From: an uncultured Acetatifactor sp.
Lineage (GTDB): Bacteria; Bacillota; Clostridia; Lachnospirales; Lachnospiraceae
NCBI GenBank assembly: GCA_910578815.1
Contig: CAJTSE010000026.1
Coordinates: 1-41,827, forward strand
Direction: 5' to 3'
DNA: 41,827 nt
In this document: piece after piece, positions 16,448-25,015 of the stretch
How positions within the stretch are numbered: position 1 is the first letter of the stretch
Layout: each line of letters opens with the position of its first letter
Made by a program: the position numbers and the translations under genes
Notes under the pieces: generated by a model
Databases searched by the model: none
The model's input: the letters and a program-made list of their open reading frames with translations, nothing else
What the model was told of the DNA's origin: nothing

Positions 16448-18238
16448 ATGAAAAAGATTACAACCTTATATCGTTCCCATACCGACTTTTATAATATCTG
16501 CATTGGTCTGTTGTTGTCTCTCTTGCTTATGATGCCTTATCTAATCCTTGGCACCGGCAGTATTATCACCTATCATGACCAGTTGGACGGAGAGCTTCTG
16601 AATTATGTATTATCCGCCAAATATTATTTCACGGATGTCAAAACCTACCCGGAAATTTTAAACGGTCTTCCTTCCACCGGTGCGATTCCGCCTGCACCAC
16701 TGTTTGTTCTTTTTTATATGCTTCTGGATCCCTTTGCTGCCTTCCTGCTTTCGCAATGGATCATTCTTATCGTCGGTTTTCTGGGCATGTACCTGTTGGT
16801 CCGCAGGCTTACGACAGCGCCTTTCGTTTCCCTGATCTCGGCCGCCATATTCATACAGCTTCCTTTTTACCCGGTATACGGCCTCTGTATTCCTGGACAG
16901 CCCCTGCTGGTATACTGTATTTTTTGCCTGTACCGGCCGGAGCACCCGGCATCCCGCAGGAAATTCCGCCGTGACATACTCCCCATGGCATTCATCTTCC
17001 TGTACAGTCTGTGCTCATCATTGGTTCTCGTCGGTTTTGCCTGCCTGCTGACCCTTGGCGCTGCGGCCCTTTACTTCACAGTGAGAAGCCTGATAAATAA
17101 GACTGCGCCTCCCTGGCGGCTTTGGCTGGCTCTGGCAGTGCTTACGGCAGGCTACCTGATCAGCAATCTGTCCCTCATCCGGCAGATTCTCTTTCCTGCC
17201 CCCGGACAGATCAGCCACAAGGCGGAGGTGATCTATACCCCTCAGGACTTTTTACCGTCATTTGGTCAGGTATTCTATCCCGGAGTCAGCTATGCCGAAA
17301 CCTGGCATCTTGTTCTGCTGCCGCTGGCCGTTTTGTGTCTGTTGCTGGCGGCGGCCGCAAAACTTCGACATGATACAGCCGACACTCTCCATTTGCGCAG
17401 CTGTCTGAAAAAGGCCGCTATGGTACTGTGCTTCATTCTCCTGCTCTGCACCCTTTGTGCCCTCTACAGCACCCCTTTTGCCGTTCATCTGCGCAATTTG
17501 GCTCCCGGCGCCCTGTCAGGCTTTAACATGAGCCGGATTGCCTGGCTCCTGCCGACAGCATGGCTTGTTCTGACCGGGTATCTGCTTTTCGCCGTATACC
17601 CGGTCGCCAAAGCCGCCGCAAAGCTTTCCTGCCGGCTTCGCTATCTGGCTGTTTTTCTGATCTTTGCCTTGTACAGCCTTACGATCCTTATTCATTCTCC
17701 GTTAAGGCTCAACATTTCCAAACTGCTTAAGGGCGGAGACTATTATGCACTGGATTGGGAACGGTTTTACGCCACGGACATCTTTGAGCAGATCGACCGA
17801 GCCATCGGACGGCCAAAGGAGGATTACCGTGTCGTCAGCCTGGGAATTTATCCTGCCGCGGCCGCCTACAACGGCTTTTACTGTTTGGACGGATACTCCA
17901 ACAACTATCCCTTGTCCTATAAGCACACCTTTCGGGAAATCATGGCTGACGAACTGGCAAAAAACGATTATATCCGCCAATATTTTGACTGCTGGGGAAA
18001 CCGCTGCTACCTCACCACTGCAGAGCATTCCAACTATTATACGATAGAAAAGAAATGGAACTCCGGCTTTCACGATTTAGCCCTGAACACGGAAAAGCTG
18101 AAAGAGCTGGGCTGCGATTATATCTTTTCCGCCACCTGGATCCTTAATGCCGACGAGCTGGGACTGGAGCTTTTAAGAGAAACACCCTTTGAAACAGAAA
18201 ACAGCTGGTACAACATTTATGTGTATGAGGTAAAGTAA
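16448..18238 (+). CDS. Multi-pass membrane protein, DUF6044/YfhO-like
   Basis: A 596-residue integral membrane protein with roughly a dozen hydrophobic segments through about residue 410 and a soluble C-terminal domain. After the first segment comes ILGTGSIITYHDQLDGELLN, an acidic loop of the kind seen in DUF6044 and YfhO-type proteins with a GT-C glycosyltransferase-like fold. The family name is from memory and should be treated as probable. A role in envelope polysaccharide modification would fit but is not shown. The start (ATG 16448) has AGGAGC upstream. It is the only plus-strand gene inside the ribosomal supercluster and separates rplA from rplJ. Confidence 0.72.
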   Translation: MKKITTLYRSHTDFYNICIGLLLSLLLMMPYLILGTGSIITYHDQLDGELLNYVLSAKYYFTDVKTYPEILNGLPSTGAIPPAPLFVLFYMLLDPFAAFLLSQWIILIVGFLGMYLLVRRLTTAPFVSLISAAIFIQLPFYPVYGLCIPGQPLLVYCIFCLYRPEHPASRRKFRRDILPMAFIFLYSLCSSLVLVGFACLLTLGAAALYFTVRSLINKTAPPWRLWLALAVLTAGYLISNLSLIRQILFPAPGQISHKAEVIYTPQDFLPSFGQVFYPGVSYAETWHLVLLPLAVLCLLLAAAAKLRHDTADTLHLRSCLKKAAMVLCFILLLCTLCALYSTPFAVHLRNLAPGALSGFNMSRIAWLLPTAWLVLTGYLLFAVYPVAKAAAKLSCRLRYLAVFLIFALYSLTILIHSPLRLNISKLLKGGDYYALDWERFYATDIFEQIDRAIGRPKEDYRVVSLGIYPAAAAYNGFYCLDGYSNNYPLSYKHTFREIMADELAKNDYIRQYFDCWGNRCYLTTAEHSNYYTIEKKWNSGFHDLALNTEKLKELGCDYIFSATWILNADELGLELLRETPFETENSWYNIYVYEVK

Positions 18239-18276
18239 ATTGCACACAGCCGGACGCAACTGCAAAAGACTGCCGC

Positions 18277-18327
18277 AAAAAAGGCTGCCACAGCAAGCAC
18301 ATGATGCTCACTGCGGCAGCCTTTTTC
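18277..18327. terminator. Bidirectional terminator between the membrane protein gene and rplA
   Basis: The arms AAAAAAGGCTGCC (18277-18289) and GGCAGCCTTTTTC (18315-18327) give a GC-rich stem with a T run in both directions. It serves the plus-strand gene ending at 18238 and rplA, which ends at 18368 on the minus strand. Confidence 0.88.
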
Positions 18328-18367
18328 ATTTTAATTATTTTGCTTATTTTAGCTTTACCTGAAAATC

Positions 18368-19057
18368 CTAGAACTTCAAGGTGTTTACCTTTACCCCAGG
18401 GCCCATTGTGCTGGACAGGGTAATACTTCTCAAATACTGGCCCTTTACAGCGCTGGGCTTTGCTTTAATGATTGCATCCATCAGTGCATTGAAATTCTCC
18501 TGAAGCGCTTCCTCGGTAAAGGATGCCTTACCTACAGGAACATGCACGATATTGGTCTTGTCAAGTCTGTATTCGATCTTACCTGCTTTGATGTCGTTTA
18601 CGGCCTTGGTTACATCCATAGTAACCGTGCCGGCCTTGGGGTTAGGCATCAGTCCCTTAGGTCCCAAAACCTTACCAAGACGTCCCACAACGCCCATCAT
18701 GTCAGGTGTTGCCACAACAACATCAAAATCAAGCCAGCCGTCATTCTGAATCTTGGGGATCAGCTCTTCGCCGCCAACGTAATCCGCTCCGGCAGCCTCC
18801 GCCTCATTTACCTTGTCACCCTTGGCAAATACCAGAACTCTCACGGTCTTACCGGTTCCGTTGGGCAGTACCACGGCGCCGCGAATCTGCTGCTCTGCGT
18901 GACGTCCGTCACATCCAGTTCTGATGTGGGCTTCGATGGTCTCGTCAAATTTTGCGATTGCCGTCTTCTTCACCAAAGCAATCGCCTCATTAGGCTCATA
19001 GGACACAGTGCGGTCTACAAGCTTAGCCGCCTCGGCGTATTTCTTACCATGCTTCAT
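18368..19057 (-). CDS. rplA: 50S ribosomal protein L1
   Basis: L1 forms the mobile stalk near the ribosomal E site and in many bacteria represses its own operon by binding the rplK leader. The 229-residue product is full length and begins MKHGKKYAEAAKLVDR. The start has GAGGAGGG upstream. It follows rplK with a 2-nt gap. In most genomes rplJ comes next on the same strand; here the bidirectional terminator and a head-on gene follow. Confidence 0.99.
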   Translation of the reverse strand: MKHGKKYAEAAKLVDRTVSYEPNEAIALVKKTAIAKFDETIEAHIRTGCDGRHAEQQIRGAVVLPNGTGKTVRVLVFAKGDKVNEAEAAGADYVGGEELIPKIQNDGWLDFDVVVATPDMMGVVGRLGKVLGPKGLMPNPKAGTVTMDVTKAVNDIKAGKIEYRLDKTNIVHVPVGKASFTEEALQENFNALMDAIIKAKPSAVKGQYLRSITLSSTMGPGVKVNTLKF

Positions 19058-19059
19058 TA

Positions 19060-19488
19060 TTATCCCTCCTCTACTGTGATGCCCATACTGCGTGCAGTAC
19101 CTGCAATCATGCTCATTGCTGCCTCAAGGCTTGCCGCGTTTAAATCGGGCATTTTCATCTCGGCGATCTCCTGAAGCTTTGCCTTGGAAATGGTCGCCAC
19201 CTTGGTCTTGTTGGGTGCCCCCGAACCGGACTTAATGTTGCATGCCTTCTTTAACAGAACTGCCGCAGGGGGAGTCTTCGTAATGAAACTGAAGGATCTG
19301 TCTGCATAAACAGTGATGACTACGGGGATGATCACATCGCCCTTGTCTGCTGTCTTTGCGTTGAACTGCTTGGTAAATTCAACGATGTTCACACCATGCT
19401 GACCCAGTGCAGGGCCAACAGGGGGAGCCGGTGTTGCTTTGCCGGCAGGAATCTGTAACTTGATATAGCCTTCTACTTTCTTTGCCAT
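19060..19488 (-). CDS. rplK: 50S ribosomal protein L11
   Basis: L11 is part of the GTPase-associated centre and is required for RelA activation and thiopeptide action. The start at ATG 19486-19488 (MAKKVEGYIKLQIPAG) has AGGAGGTG 7 nt upstream and gives 142 residues; the upstream 11 open codons are not conserved. The hallmark PAPPVGPALGQHG is present. The 177-nt spacer from nusG holds several hairpins and would be the natural place for L1 control. Confidence 0.98.
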   Translation of the reverse strand: MAKKVEGYIKLQIPAGKATPAPPVGPALGQHGVNIVEFTKQFNAKTADKGDVIIPVVITVYADRSFSFITKTPPAAVLLKKACNIKSGSGAPNKTKVATISKAKLQEIAEMKMPDLNAASLEAAMSMIAGTARSMGITVEEG

Positions 19489-19665
19489 TTTGGCACCTCC
19501 TATATTGTGGTACGCCGCCATATTTCAGGCAGGTTACGGCGCAGGGTTCTACACCCTGCTCCCACTTTCGCTGCGGGGATAAACATCCCCCGGATGCCGC
19601 CTAAAGCCGGTACATCCATTTATATTTAGCGGCTCACGCCGTAAATATCCTAAAGCTTTCTCATC
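19489..19665 (-). promoter_or_regulatory. Structured nusG-rplK spacer, possible L1-binding leader
   Basis: The spacer contains hairpins GCAGGG-TGTAGAA-CCCTGC and GGGGAT-GTTT-ATCCCC, and a TTTACGGC/GCCGCTAAA dyad just after nusG. None is followed by a T run, so it is not an obvious terminator. L1 autoregulation is known at this locus in other bacteria; the match to an L1 site was not tested. Confidence 0.45.
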
Positions 19666-20184
19666 CTATAGCTTCCGCACCTCTGCAAAACTGATCTCTA
19701 CAGGGGTCTCTCTGCCGAACAACTCCACATTAATGGTAGCCGTCTGCTTGCCGTAGTCCAGCTTATGGACGATACCCACCGTATCTTTCCAGACACCGGC
19801 CACTACCGCAATACTGTCTCCTTCCACAAAGTCAATGGAAACATTCTCCGTCTTGATACCCAACGGCTTCATCTCCGCTTCGGTAAGGGGAACAGGCTTA
19901 CTCCCCGGTCCCACAAAACCTGTGACACCACGGGTATTCCTGACGACATACCAGGTGTCGTCATTCATTTCCATATTGAGAAGCACATAGCCGGGAAACA
20001 TCTTTCTCTGGACAGTCTTTTTCACGCCGTTTTTCAGTTCCACTACGTCCTCTAAAGGAACTCTAACCTCCAGAATCTGTTCCGCAAGATTCTTATTGTT
20101 CTCGATGGTCTTTTCAATATTGGCTTTGACCTTGTTTTCATAGCCGGAATAGGTATGGATTACATACCACTTTGCCTCTGCCAT
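19666..20184 (-). CDS. nusG: Transcription elongation and antitermination factor NusG
   Basis: NusG binds RNA polymerase through its N-terminal NGN domain and Rho or S10 through its C-terminal KOW domain. The 172-residue product has the NGN start (KWYVIHTYSGYENKVKANIE), PGYVLLNMEM in the middle and the KOW segment (FVEGDSIAVVAGVWKDTVGIV). Its length is normal. It lies 15 nt after secE. Confidence 0.99.
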   Translation of the reverse strand: MAEAKWYVIHTYSGYENKVKANIEKTIENNKNLAEQILEVRVPLEDVVELKNGVKKTVQRKMFPGYVLLNMEMNDDTWYVVRNTRGVTGFVGPGSKPVPLTEAEMKPLGIKTENVSIDFVEGDSIAVVAGVWKDTVGIVHKLDYGKQTATINVELFGRETPVEISFAEVRKL

Positions 20185-20199
20185 ATAATCACCCTCGCT

Positions 20200-20406
20200 C
20201 TAACGAATTGATATTAAGAATTCTACGCCATTTTTCGCAACGTAATCAATCACTGAAATAATTACGCCCGCAACAATCGAGATCGCCACCACGGCAACAG
20301 ACTGCTTTAAGGTCTCACGTCTGTCCGGCCATGCAATTTTCTTAAATTCAGACTTCACTCCGGCGAAAAAACCGGGGCCCTTCTGCTTTTCTGCGGAATC
20401 TCCCAT
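20200..20406 (-). CDS. secE: Preprotein translocase subunit SecE
   Basis: SecE stabilises the SecY channel in the cytoplasmic membrane. The 68-residue product is the short single-span form: a conserved amphipathic segment FFAGVKSEFKKIAWPDRRET precedes one transmembrane helix (SVAVVAISIVAGVIISVIDYV). The start is taken at ATG 20404-20406, preceded by GGAGG; an upstream TTG in the same frame overlaps that site and is unlikely. Confidence 0.97.
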   Translation of the reverse strand: MGDSAEKQKGPGFFAGVKSEFKKIAWPDRRETLKQSVAVVAISIVAGVIISVIDYVAKNGVEFLISIR

Positions 20407-20449
20407 TTTAACCTCCAAATGATAGTTTTATTATGTTTCCAGGGAAACA

Positions 20450-20599
20450 TTATTTCGTTTCCTTGTGTAACGTATGGGTCCTGCAGAATCTACAATACTT
20501 CTTGATTTCCATCCTGTCAGGATGGTTCTTCTTTTCCTTGGTAGTATTATAGTTACGCTGCTTGCATTCAGTACAAGCCAAAGTAATTTTAGTACGCAT
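20450..20599 (-). CDS. rpmG: 50S ribosomal protein L33, zinc-ribbon form
   Basis: A 49-residue protein beginning MRTKITLACTECKQRNY and ending RTHTLHKETK. It has two CxxC pairs (CTEC and CRFC), so it is the zinc-binding (C+) type of L33. The ATG is at 20597-20599 with GGAGG upstream. It is the first gene of rpmG-secE-nusG-rplK-rplA. Confidence 0.97.
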   Translation of the reverse strand: MRTKITLACTECKQRNYNTTKEKKNHPDRMEIKKYCRFCRTHTLHKETK

Positions 20600-20664
20600 A
20601 TCGGCTACCTCCACTTGATTTTTTGAGCATAAAAAAAAGACCTGAAATCTTATCTCGTTTGAAT

Positions 20665-20693
20665 ACTATATCACAAGGACCAGCCCCCGTCAA
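20665..20693 (-). promoter_or_regulatory. Sigma-A promoter of rpmG-secE-nusG-rplKA
   Basis: On the minus strand: TTGACG (20688-20693), 17-bp spacer, TATAGT (20665-20670). It is divergent from the promoter of the FliD-like gene. Confidence 0.85.
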
Positions 20694-20714
20694 CATTTTT
20701 TTGTAGAAAAACAC

Positions 20715-20743
20715 TTGTATCCTCCTTATGTATATGATAAAAT
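20715..20743 (+). promoter_or_regulatory. Promoter of the FliD-like gene
   Basis: TTGTAT (20715-20720), 17-bp spacer, TAAAAT (20738-20743), 50 nt before the ATG. Confidence 0.6.
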
Positions 20744-20793
20744 ATTGGTATAAAAGTGGATCAGTGTCTAAATGTCAGAAAGGAGGGGTGACA

Positions 20794-22089
20794 ATGGGTG
20801 CGGGTCTTAACGCGGTTTACAACAACTATCTTACCACATATTCCCTGAATCATTTGACCCGGTACGATACTCACAAAAAAAGTGAGCTTCGCAGCGTGTA
20901 CAATTCCATTGTCAAAATAAACAAAGAAGCCCCCTGGTATCTTCCAACCACCAGCAAGGCCACTCAGCAGTATGCCATCGCCATCAAGGAAAACGCCCGC
21001 GAGCTGCGCAACACTCTTGCCCAGCTGGGCGGCATGGAGGAAAATGTTCTTTTTAATAAGAAGAGTTCCTATACGTCGGATGAAAGTATTGTCTCTGCTT
21101 CCTATATCGGCTCTCAGGACCCGGACAAAAATGTACCCGATCTGGAAATGGAAGTGCATTCCCTAGCCGTTTCACAGGAAAATCTGGGAATGTTTCTTCC
21201 TGATGCAAAAATCGGCCTTCCTCCCGCTACCTATTCCTTTGATGTAGGCATTAACGATATGAACTACGAGTTTCAATTTACGGTAGGTGAATCCGAGACA
21301 AACCGTGATGTGCAGGAGCGTCTGGTCAGGCTGATTAACAATTCCGGTATCGGTATCAAGGCAGATATTGCCGAATCCGAGGGCAGAACGGCCCTTCGGC
21401 TGAATTCGGAGTCCACCGGCTTAAATCCCGGTAAAAGCCAGCTTTTTACCGTCAGCGACAACAAGACCAGCAAAAAAACCGGCACCGTAGATTATTTCGG
21501 GTTGGATTATATCAGCCGGCAGGCTTCCAATGCCCGTTTCAGCGTAAACGGTGAAGAACGCAGTTCTGCTTCCAACCATTTTACCTTAGGCAAGCTGTTC
21601 GAGGTTCGGCTGCACAGCACCTCAGAAGTGGGTAACCCCATTCGGATTGGCCTCAAAACCGATGTGGAGTCTCTGGCGGATAACGTTTCCCACCTGGTAG
21701 GCGGTTATAATGACTTTTTGAAGGCCGCCGCTTCCTATGTGGAAAGCCAGTCCAAGAGCAGACAGCTGGTAAATGAAATGAAAGGTATTGTCGGCGTATA
21801 TGGTTCTGCTCTGGAGTCTATCGGCATCAACCTGTCAGAAGACGGCACCCTGAATCTAAACCGGGATGTGCTTCATCAGGCCGCTTTACAGTCCGACGAC
21901 ATTACGGAAACCTTTGGCAGCCTGAAGAATCTGTCCGGCAATCTGATCCGCAAGAGCAGCCAGGTGGCCTTAAATCCTATGGATTATGTGCAAAAGACTG
22001 TGGTAGCTTACAAAAACCCAGGTCACAATTTTGTCAGTCCTTATAACGCAAGTGCATACAGCGGAATGCTGTTTAACAGCTATTGTTGA
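20794..22089 (+). CDS. FliD-like flagellar capping / hook-associated protein
   Basis: The 431-residue product has the order of FliD-type proteins. An N-terminal helical region is followed by a beta-rich centre with flagellin-hook-IN-like text (VHSLAVSQENLG, then TYSFDVGINDMNYEF). A C-terminal part follows (LVGGYNDFLKAAASYVES, then LESIGINLSEDGTLNLN) that is close to the FliD C-terminal domain (a short GI-L-DGTL motif). FliD caps the growing flagellar filament. No other flagellar gene is in the window and the protein is shorter than typical FliD, so it may be an orphan paralogue. ATG 20794 has AGGAGGGG upstream. Confidence 0.68.
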   Translation: MGAGLNAVYNNYLTTYSLNHLTRYDTHKKSELRSVYNSIVKINKEAPWYLPTTSKATQQYAIAIKENARELRNTLAQLGGMEENVLFNKKSSYTSDESIVSASYIGSQDPDKNVPDLEMEVHSLAVSQENLGMFLPDAKIGLPPATYSFDVGINDMNYEFQFTVGESETNRDVQERLVRLINNSGIGIKADIAESEGRTALRLNSESTGLNPGKSQLFTVSDNKTSKKTGTVDYFGLDYISRQASNARFSVNGEERSSASNHFTLGKLFEVRLHSTSEVGNPIRIGLKTDVESLADNVSHLVGGYNDFLKAAASYVESQSKSRQLVNEMKGIVGVYGSALESIGINLSEDGTLNLNRDVLHQAALQSDDITETFGSLKNLSGNLIRKSSQVALNPMDYVQKTVVAYKNPGHNFVSPYNASAYSGMLFNSYC

Positions 22090-22090
22090 T

Positions 22091-22128
22091 AAAACTTCCC
22101 GCCTTTGTTTATTCAGGCGGGAAGTTTT
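22091..22128. terminator. Bidirectional terminator overlapping the end of glf
   Basis: Fourteen-bp perfect arms (22091-22104 and 22115-22128) with A/T flanks. The right arm is inside the glf coding region and encodes its last residues (KNFPPE). Confidence 0.9.
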
Positions 22129-23245
22129 TTGCCATTTTCAGAGCCTCGGCAATCACCTTGTCCATGTCGTAATACTTATACTGCCCCAGCCGGCCCCCAA
22201 ATATCACGTTTTTTTCTGCCGCGGCAAGCTCCGCGTATTTCTCATACAACTTCCCGTTTGCCCCGTCGTTCACCGGGTAATAGGGCTCGTCGCCTCTGTG
22301 CCAGTCCGAAGGATACTCTCTTGTGATCACCGTATCCGGCTGTGTGCCGAATTCAAAGTGCTTATGCTCAATAATACGGGTGTACGGCACCTCCCGCTTG
22401 GTATAGTTCACCACCGCGTTACCCTGATAATTGCCGCAGCCCTCCAGCACCTCTTCCTCAAAGCGAAGCGATCTGTACTGCAGCTCGCCAAAGCAATAAT
22501 CATAATATTCGTCAATCATTCCTGTATACAATACCCTATCAAAGGTATCGGCAGTATTCTTTATGAATTCCCGGTAAGTAACCCCCAGCCGGACTTCGAT
22601 CCCCCCCAGCAGCTTTTCCACAATCTGGGTATAGCCGCCTATGGGGATTCCCTGATAACGGTCATTGAAATAATTATTGTCATAAGTTAAGCGCACCGGA
22701 AGTCTGCGGATGATAAAGGCAGGAAGCTCTGTGCAGCTTCTGCCCCACTGCTTCTCCGTATAGCCCTTCACCAGCTTTTCATATACATCCCTGCCCACCA
22801 GCGACAGTGCCTGTTCCTCCAGATTGGCCGGTTCACGCTTATCTGTGCCGCCGGCTGCATTCAGTTCATTGGCAGCTTCCTGCTTCTGCCGTTCAATGAC
22901 AGCCCTGGCCTCATCCGGTGTCCGAATTCCCCACATCTTACTGAAGGTATTCATATTAAAAGGCAGATTATAAATTTCATCCCCATACACGGCGATCGGG
23001 GAATTCACATAATGATTAAACTCCGCAAAACGGTTCACATATTCCCAAATCGTCCTGTCAGAGGTATGAAAAATATGAGCGCCGTATTTGTGTATCCGGA
23101 TGCCTCTTTTTTCTTCCGTATAAATATTTCCGCCCGGATGCTCCCGTTTATCAATACACAGACACTTCTTTCCTGCCTCCTGCATCTCGTGGGCAAACAC
23201 GGCGCCGAAAAGCCCTGTCCCAACGATCAGCCAATCATATTTCAT
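22109..23245 (-). CDS. glf: UDP-galactopyranose mutase
   Basis: Glf is an FAD enzyme that converts UDP-galactopyranose to UDP-galactofuranose for envelope glycans. The 378-residue product begins with the FAD-binding WLIVGTGLFGAVFAHEM, then HPGGNIYTE and the YGAHIFHTSD segment. Its length is normal. The start overlaps the stop of the small HTH gene by 4 nt (ATGA), so the two are translationally coupled. No galactofuranosyltransferase is nearby. Confidence 0.96.
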   Translation of the reverse strand: MKYDWLIVGTGLFGAVFAHEMQEAGKKCLCIDKREHPGGNIYTEEKRGIRIHKYGAHIFHTSDRTIWEYVNRFAEFNHYVNSPIAVYGDEIYNLPFNMNTFSKMWGIRTPDEARAVIERQKQEAANELNAAGGTDKREPANLEEQALSLVGRDVYEKLVKGYTEKQWGRSCTELPAFIIRRLPVRLTYDNNYFNDRYQGIPIGGYTQIVEKLLGGIEVRLGVTYREFIKNTADTFDRVLYTGMIDEYYDYCFGELQYRSLRFEEEVLEGCGNYQGNAVVNYTKREVPYTRIIEHKHFEFGTQPDTVITREYPSDWHRGDEPYYPVNDGANGKLYEKYAELAAAEKNVIFGGRLGQYKYYDMDKVIAEALKMAKNFPPE

Positions 23246-23592
23246 TTACTCTTTTTCCCCTTTGCCTTATACTTATCAATCTGGACAAAGTCATCCATCA
23301 GCTCAAGTATCTTCTCCCGTCCGTCCTGGTTCAGCTTGATGTAATTCTGCATAACACGGTTTTCAAGCAGCTGCGCTCCCAAAGACGCATCCCTTTCCAA
23401 GGAAGAAAAATCCACCGGATTTAAACTGAGCTTATCGCACATTTTGATCACCGTACCATAAGCCATGCCCTCAATCCCTCTCTCCAGCGCGGTCACCAGC
23501 GTACTATAAGGAATCTTCAGTTCCATTGCGAACTGACGAACACTGCGATACTGCCTTAAAATCTCTTTTTTCAAAATTTCTGCTTTTGTCAT
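23242..23592 (-). CDS. Small XRE-like helix-turn-helix regulator
   Basis: A 116-residue protein with an N-terminal HTH of lambda-repressor type (SVRQFAMELKIPYSTLVTAL, residues 17-36). A linker and a helical C-terminus (KLNQDGREKILELMDDFVQ) follow. It is coupled to glf and read from a clear promoter, so it may control glf or another polysaccharide locus; the target is unknown. ATG is preceded by GGAGG. Confidence 0.82.
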   Translation of the reverse strand: MTKAEILKKEILRQYRSVRQFAMELKIPYSTLVTALERGIEGMAYGTVIKMCDKLSLNPVDFSSLERDASLGAQLLENRVMQNYIKLNQDGREKILELMDDFVQIDKYKAKGKKSK

Positions 23593-23647
23593 TTTTTAAC
23601 TTACCTCCATTTCGTTCCGAAACGCTGTGATTCTTGACTATATGGAT

Positions 23648-23676
23648 AATATACGATTTTCCGTGCATTTTTTCAA
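23648..23676 (-). promoter_or_regulatory. Sigma-A promoter of the HTH-glf operon
   Basis: On the minus strand: TTGAAA (23671-23676), 17-bp spacer, TATATT (23648-23653), 56 nt before the HTH gene. Confidence 0.75.
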
Positions 23677-23692
23677 GAGCCGCGCTGAAAAT

Positions 23693-24136
23693 TTAATATA
23701 GAATTAAGAGTTGCTTTTTTAAATATTCATACCTCTGCCGCTTTTCTTCCTTGCCGAAATGCTCCTGTGATTCCCTCTCCTGTATTTGGTTTCCCTCATA
23801 GCAAAGGGTATCCGCTTTCTCCCCAAACTGCTCACTGGTCAGATCAAAAATGTGTCCGTCCACTTCATTATAACAATGGACGCCGCCATTGTCCGTGGGC
23901 ATCGCGTACACCAGTCCCCCGAAAATATCCTGGGCCAGAAATGCCGTTATGGAACACTGTCCCAGTGTCCGATTTTCTTCCGTCCATTCCTTTCTCATCC
24001 GTGGTGCGCAGGTATCCGCACACCAAATGGCGGAAAGCGCATCATACAAGTCAAGAGGCGTCACGACTCCCCGATATATACTGTTTTTTGCCTTCACCTC
24101 TCCGGCTGTCTGCCACCCGTAAAAATTATAGGACAT
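23693..24136 (-). CDS. YunG-like protein, possible cysteine hydrolase
   Basis: A 147-residue soluble protein that looks like the Bacillus YunG family: CAPRMRKEWTEENRTLGQCS at residues 42-61, FGGLVYAMPTDNGGVHCYNE in the middle, then GHIFDLTSEQF. The family is poorly characterised. Cys in GQCSIT, His in GVHCYN and Asp in FDLTSEQF are arranged in the order of a papain-like Cys-His-Asp set; this is inference. The ATG has AAGGAG 8-10 nt upstream. It is divergent from the sigma factor gene at 24458. Confidence 0.65.
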   Translation of the reverse strand: MSYNFYGWQTAGEVKAKNSIYRGVVTPLDLYDALSAIWCADTCAPRMRKEWTEENRTLGQCSITAFLAQDIFGGLVYAMPTDNGGVHCYNEVDGHIFDLTSEQFGEKADTLCYEGNQIQERESQEHFGKEEKRQRYEYLKKQLLILY

Positions 24137-24457
24137 ATTTGCTTAGATCTCCTTCCCGCTTTCTGACTTCTTTAGGCGTTTGCGAAACTTCCATTCTGTA
24201 ACCGGACTTTCACAATAACCTATTTTTAATCTGCTATCAGCATAGCACAAACTGGCTGATAAATCCAGAAGCCAAATCAACCCGTATGGTTTACGACTGT
24301 CATGAGCCGTGCACAGTCACTTACATTTTCCCTCAAAATATGATAGGATGACCAAAGAGCAAGTCTTTTTAAAATTTTGGGGGAATATTTCGGTCTTTAT
24401 TACGACACATCAAGTGAAAGCTTTCATATGAACTAAGGGGGAAGGGGATGTTATTAC
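24137..24457. other. 321-bp intergenic region between the YunG-like gene and the sigma operon
   Basis: No gene seen. It contains a small dyad TGGCT/AGCCA (24253-24274) and a GACTGT...ACAGTC dyad (24295-24318), both upstream of the sigma gene. No consensus sigma-A promoter for the plus-strand operon could be fixed, which would fit an alternative-sigma promoter. Confidence 0.5.
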
Positions 24458-25015
24458 ATGGATGATTCTCAGATCATGAAACTATACTGGGACCGCAATG
24501 AAAACGCTATTACAGAGACAAACCGCAAGTACGGCACCCTATGCGGCAGCATTGCCATGAACCTGCTGTCTGACAGGGAGGATGCGGAGGAATGCGTCAA
24601 CGATACCTGGATCGAGGCCTGGAACCAGATACCTCCCCAGCACCCCGAAAACCTGAAGGCATGGCTTTGCAGGATCGTACGTAATATCTCCATTAACCGC
24701 TGGCGCAAAAATCACGCCAGAAAAAGGTATCAGGGCCTGAATCAAGTACTGGATGAACTGGAGGACTGCATCCCCTCCCCCCGAAACGTAGAACAGGAAA
24801 TAGAAGACGCCGAACTTGGCAGATGTATCAGCACCTGGCTGCTCTCGCTGCCCGCAGAAGACCGAGCCCTGTTCGTGCTTCGCTACTGGCACGGCAGGAC
24901 TTTGAACGAACTGGCGGACAAATGGAATATTACGGCCCCCAGACTCACAAAAAAAATGTACAGGCTGCGCCTGAGTCTGAAGGCTGCTCTTGAAAGGGAG
25001 GAAATCTATTTATGA
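24458..25015 (+). CDS. Sigma-70 family (ECF-like) sigma factor, module 1
   Basis: A 185-residue sigma factor with region 2 (AMNLLSDREDAEECVNDTWI and WLCRIVRNISINRW) and a C-terminal region 4 HTH (TLNELADKWNITAPRLTKKM). It lacks regions 1 and 3, so it is ECF-sized. It is clearly related along its length to the sigma factor at 37970-38527, also 185 residues (shared LYWxRxExAIxET, KYGxLC, EECxNDT, RIVRN). Its stop overlaps the start of the membrane gene (ATGA). The RBS is an imperfect AAGGGG. Confidence 0.93.
   Translation: MDDSQIMKLYWDRNENAITETNRKYGTLCGSIAMNLLSDREDAEECVNDTWIEAWNQIPPQHPENLKAWLCRIVRNISINRWRKNHARKRYQGLNQVLDELEDCIPSPRNVEQEIEDAELGRCISTWLLSLPAEDRALFVLRYWHGRTLNELADKWNITAPRLTKKMYRLRLSLKAALEREEIYL

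Noticed and set aside
24200..24330. The GATAAAT word and GACTGT dyad near 24260-24318 as a third copy of the MITE-like repeat
   Set aside because: Only short words are shared; neither the 15-bp end nor the GTGCCAGCC core is present.
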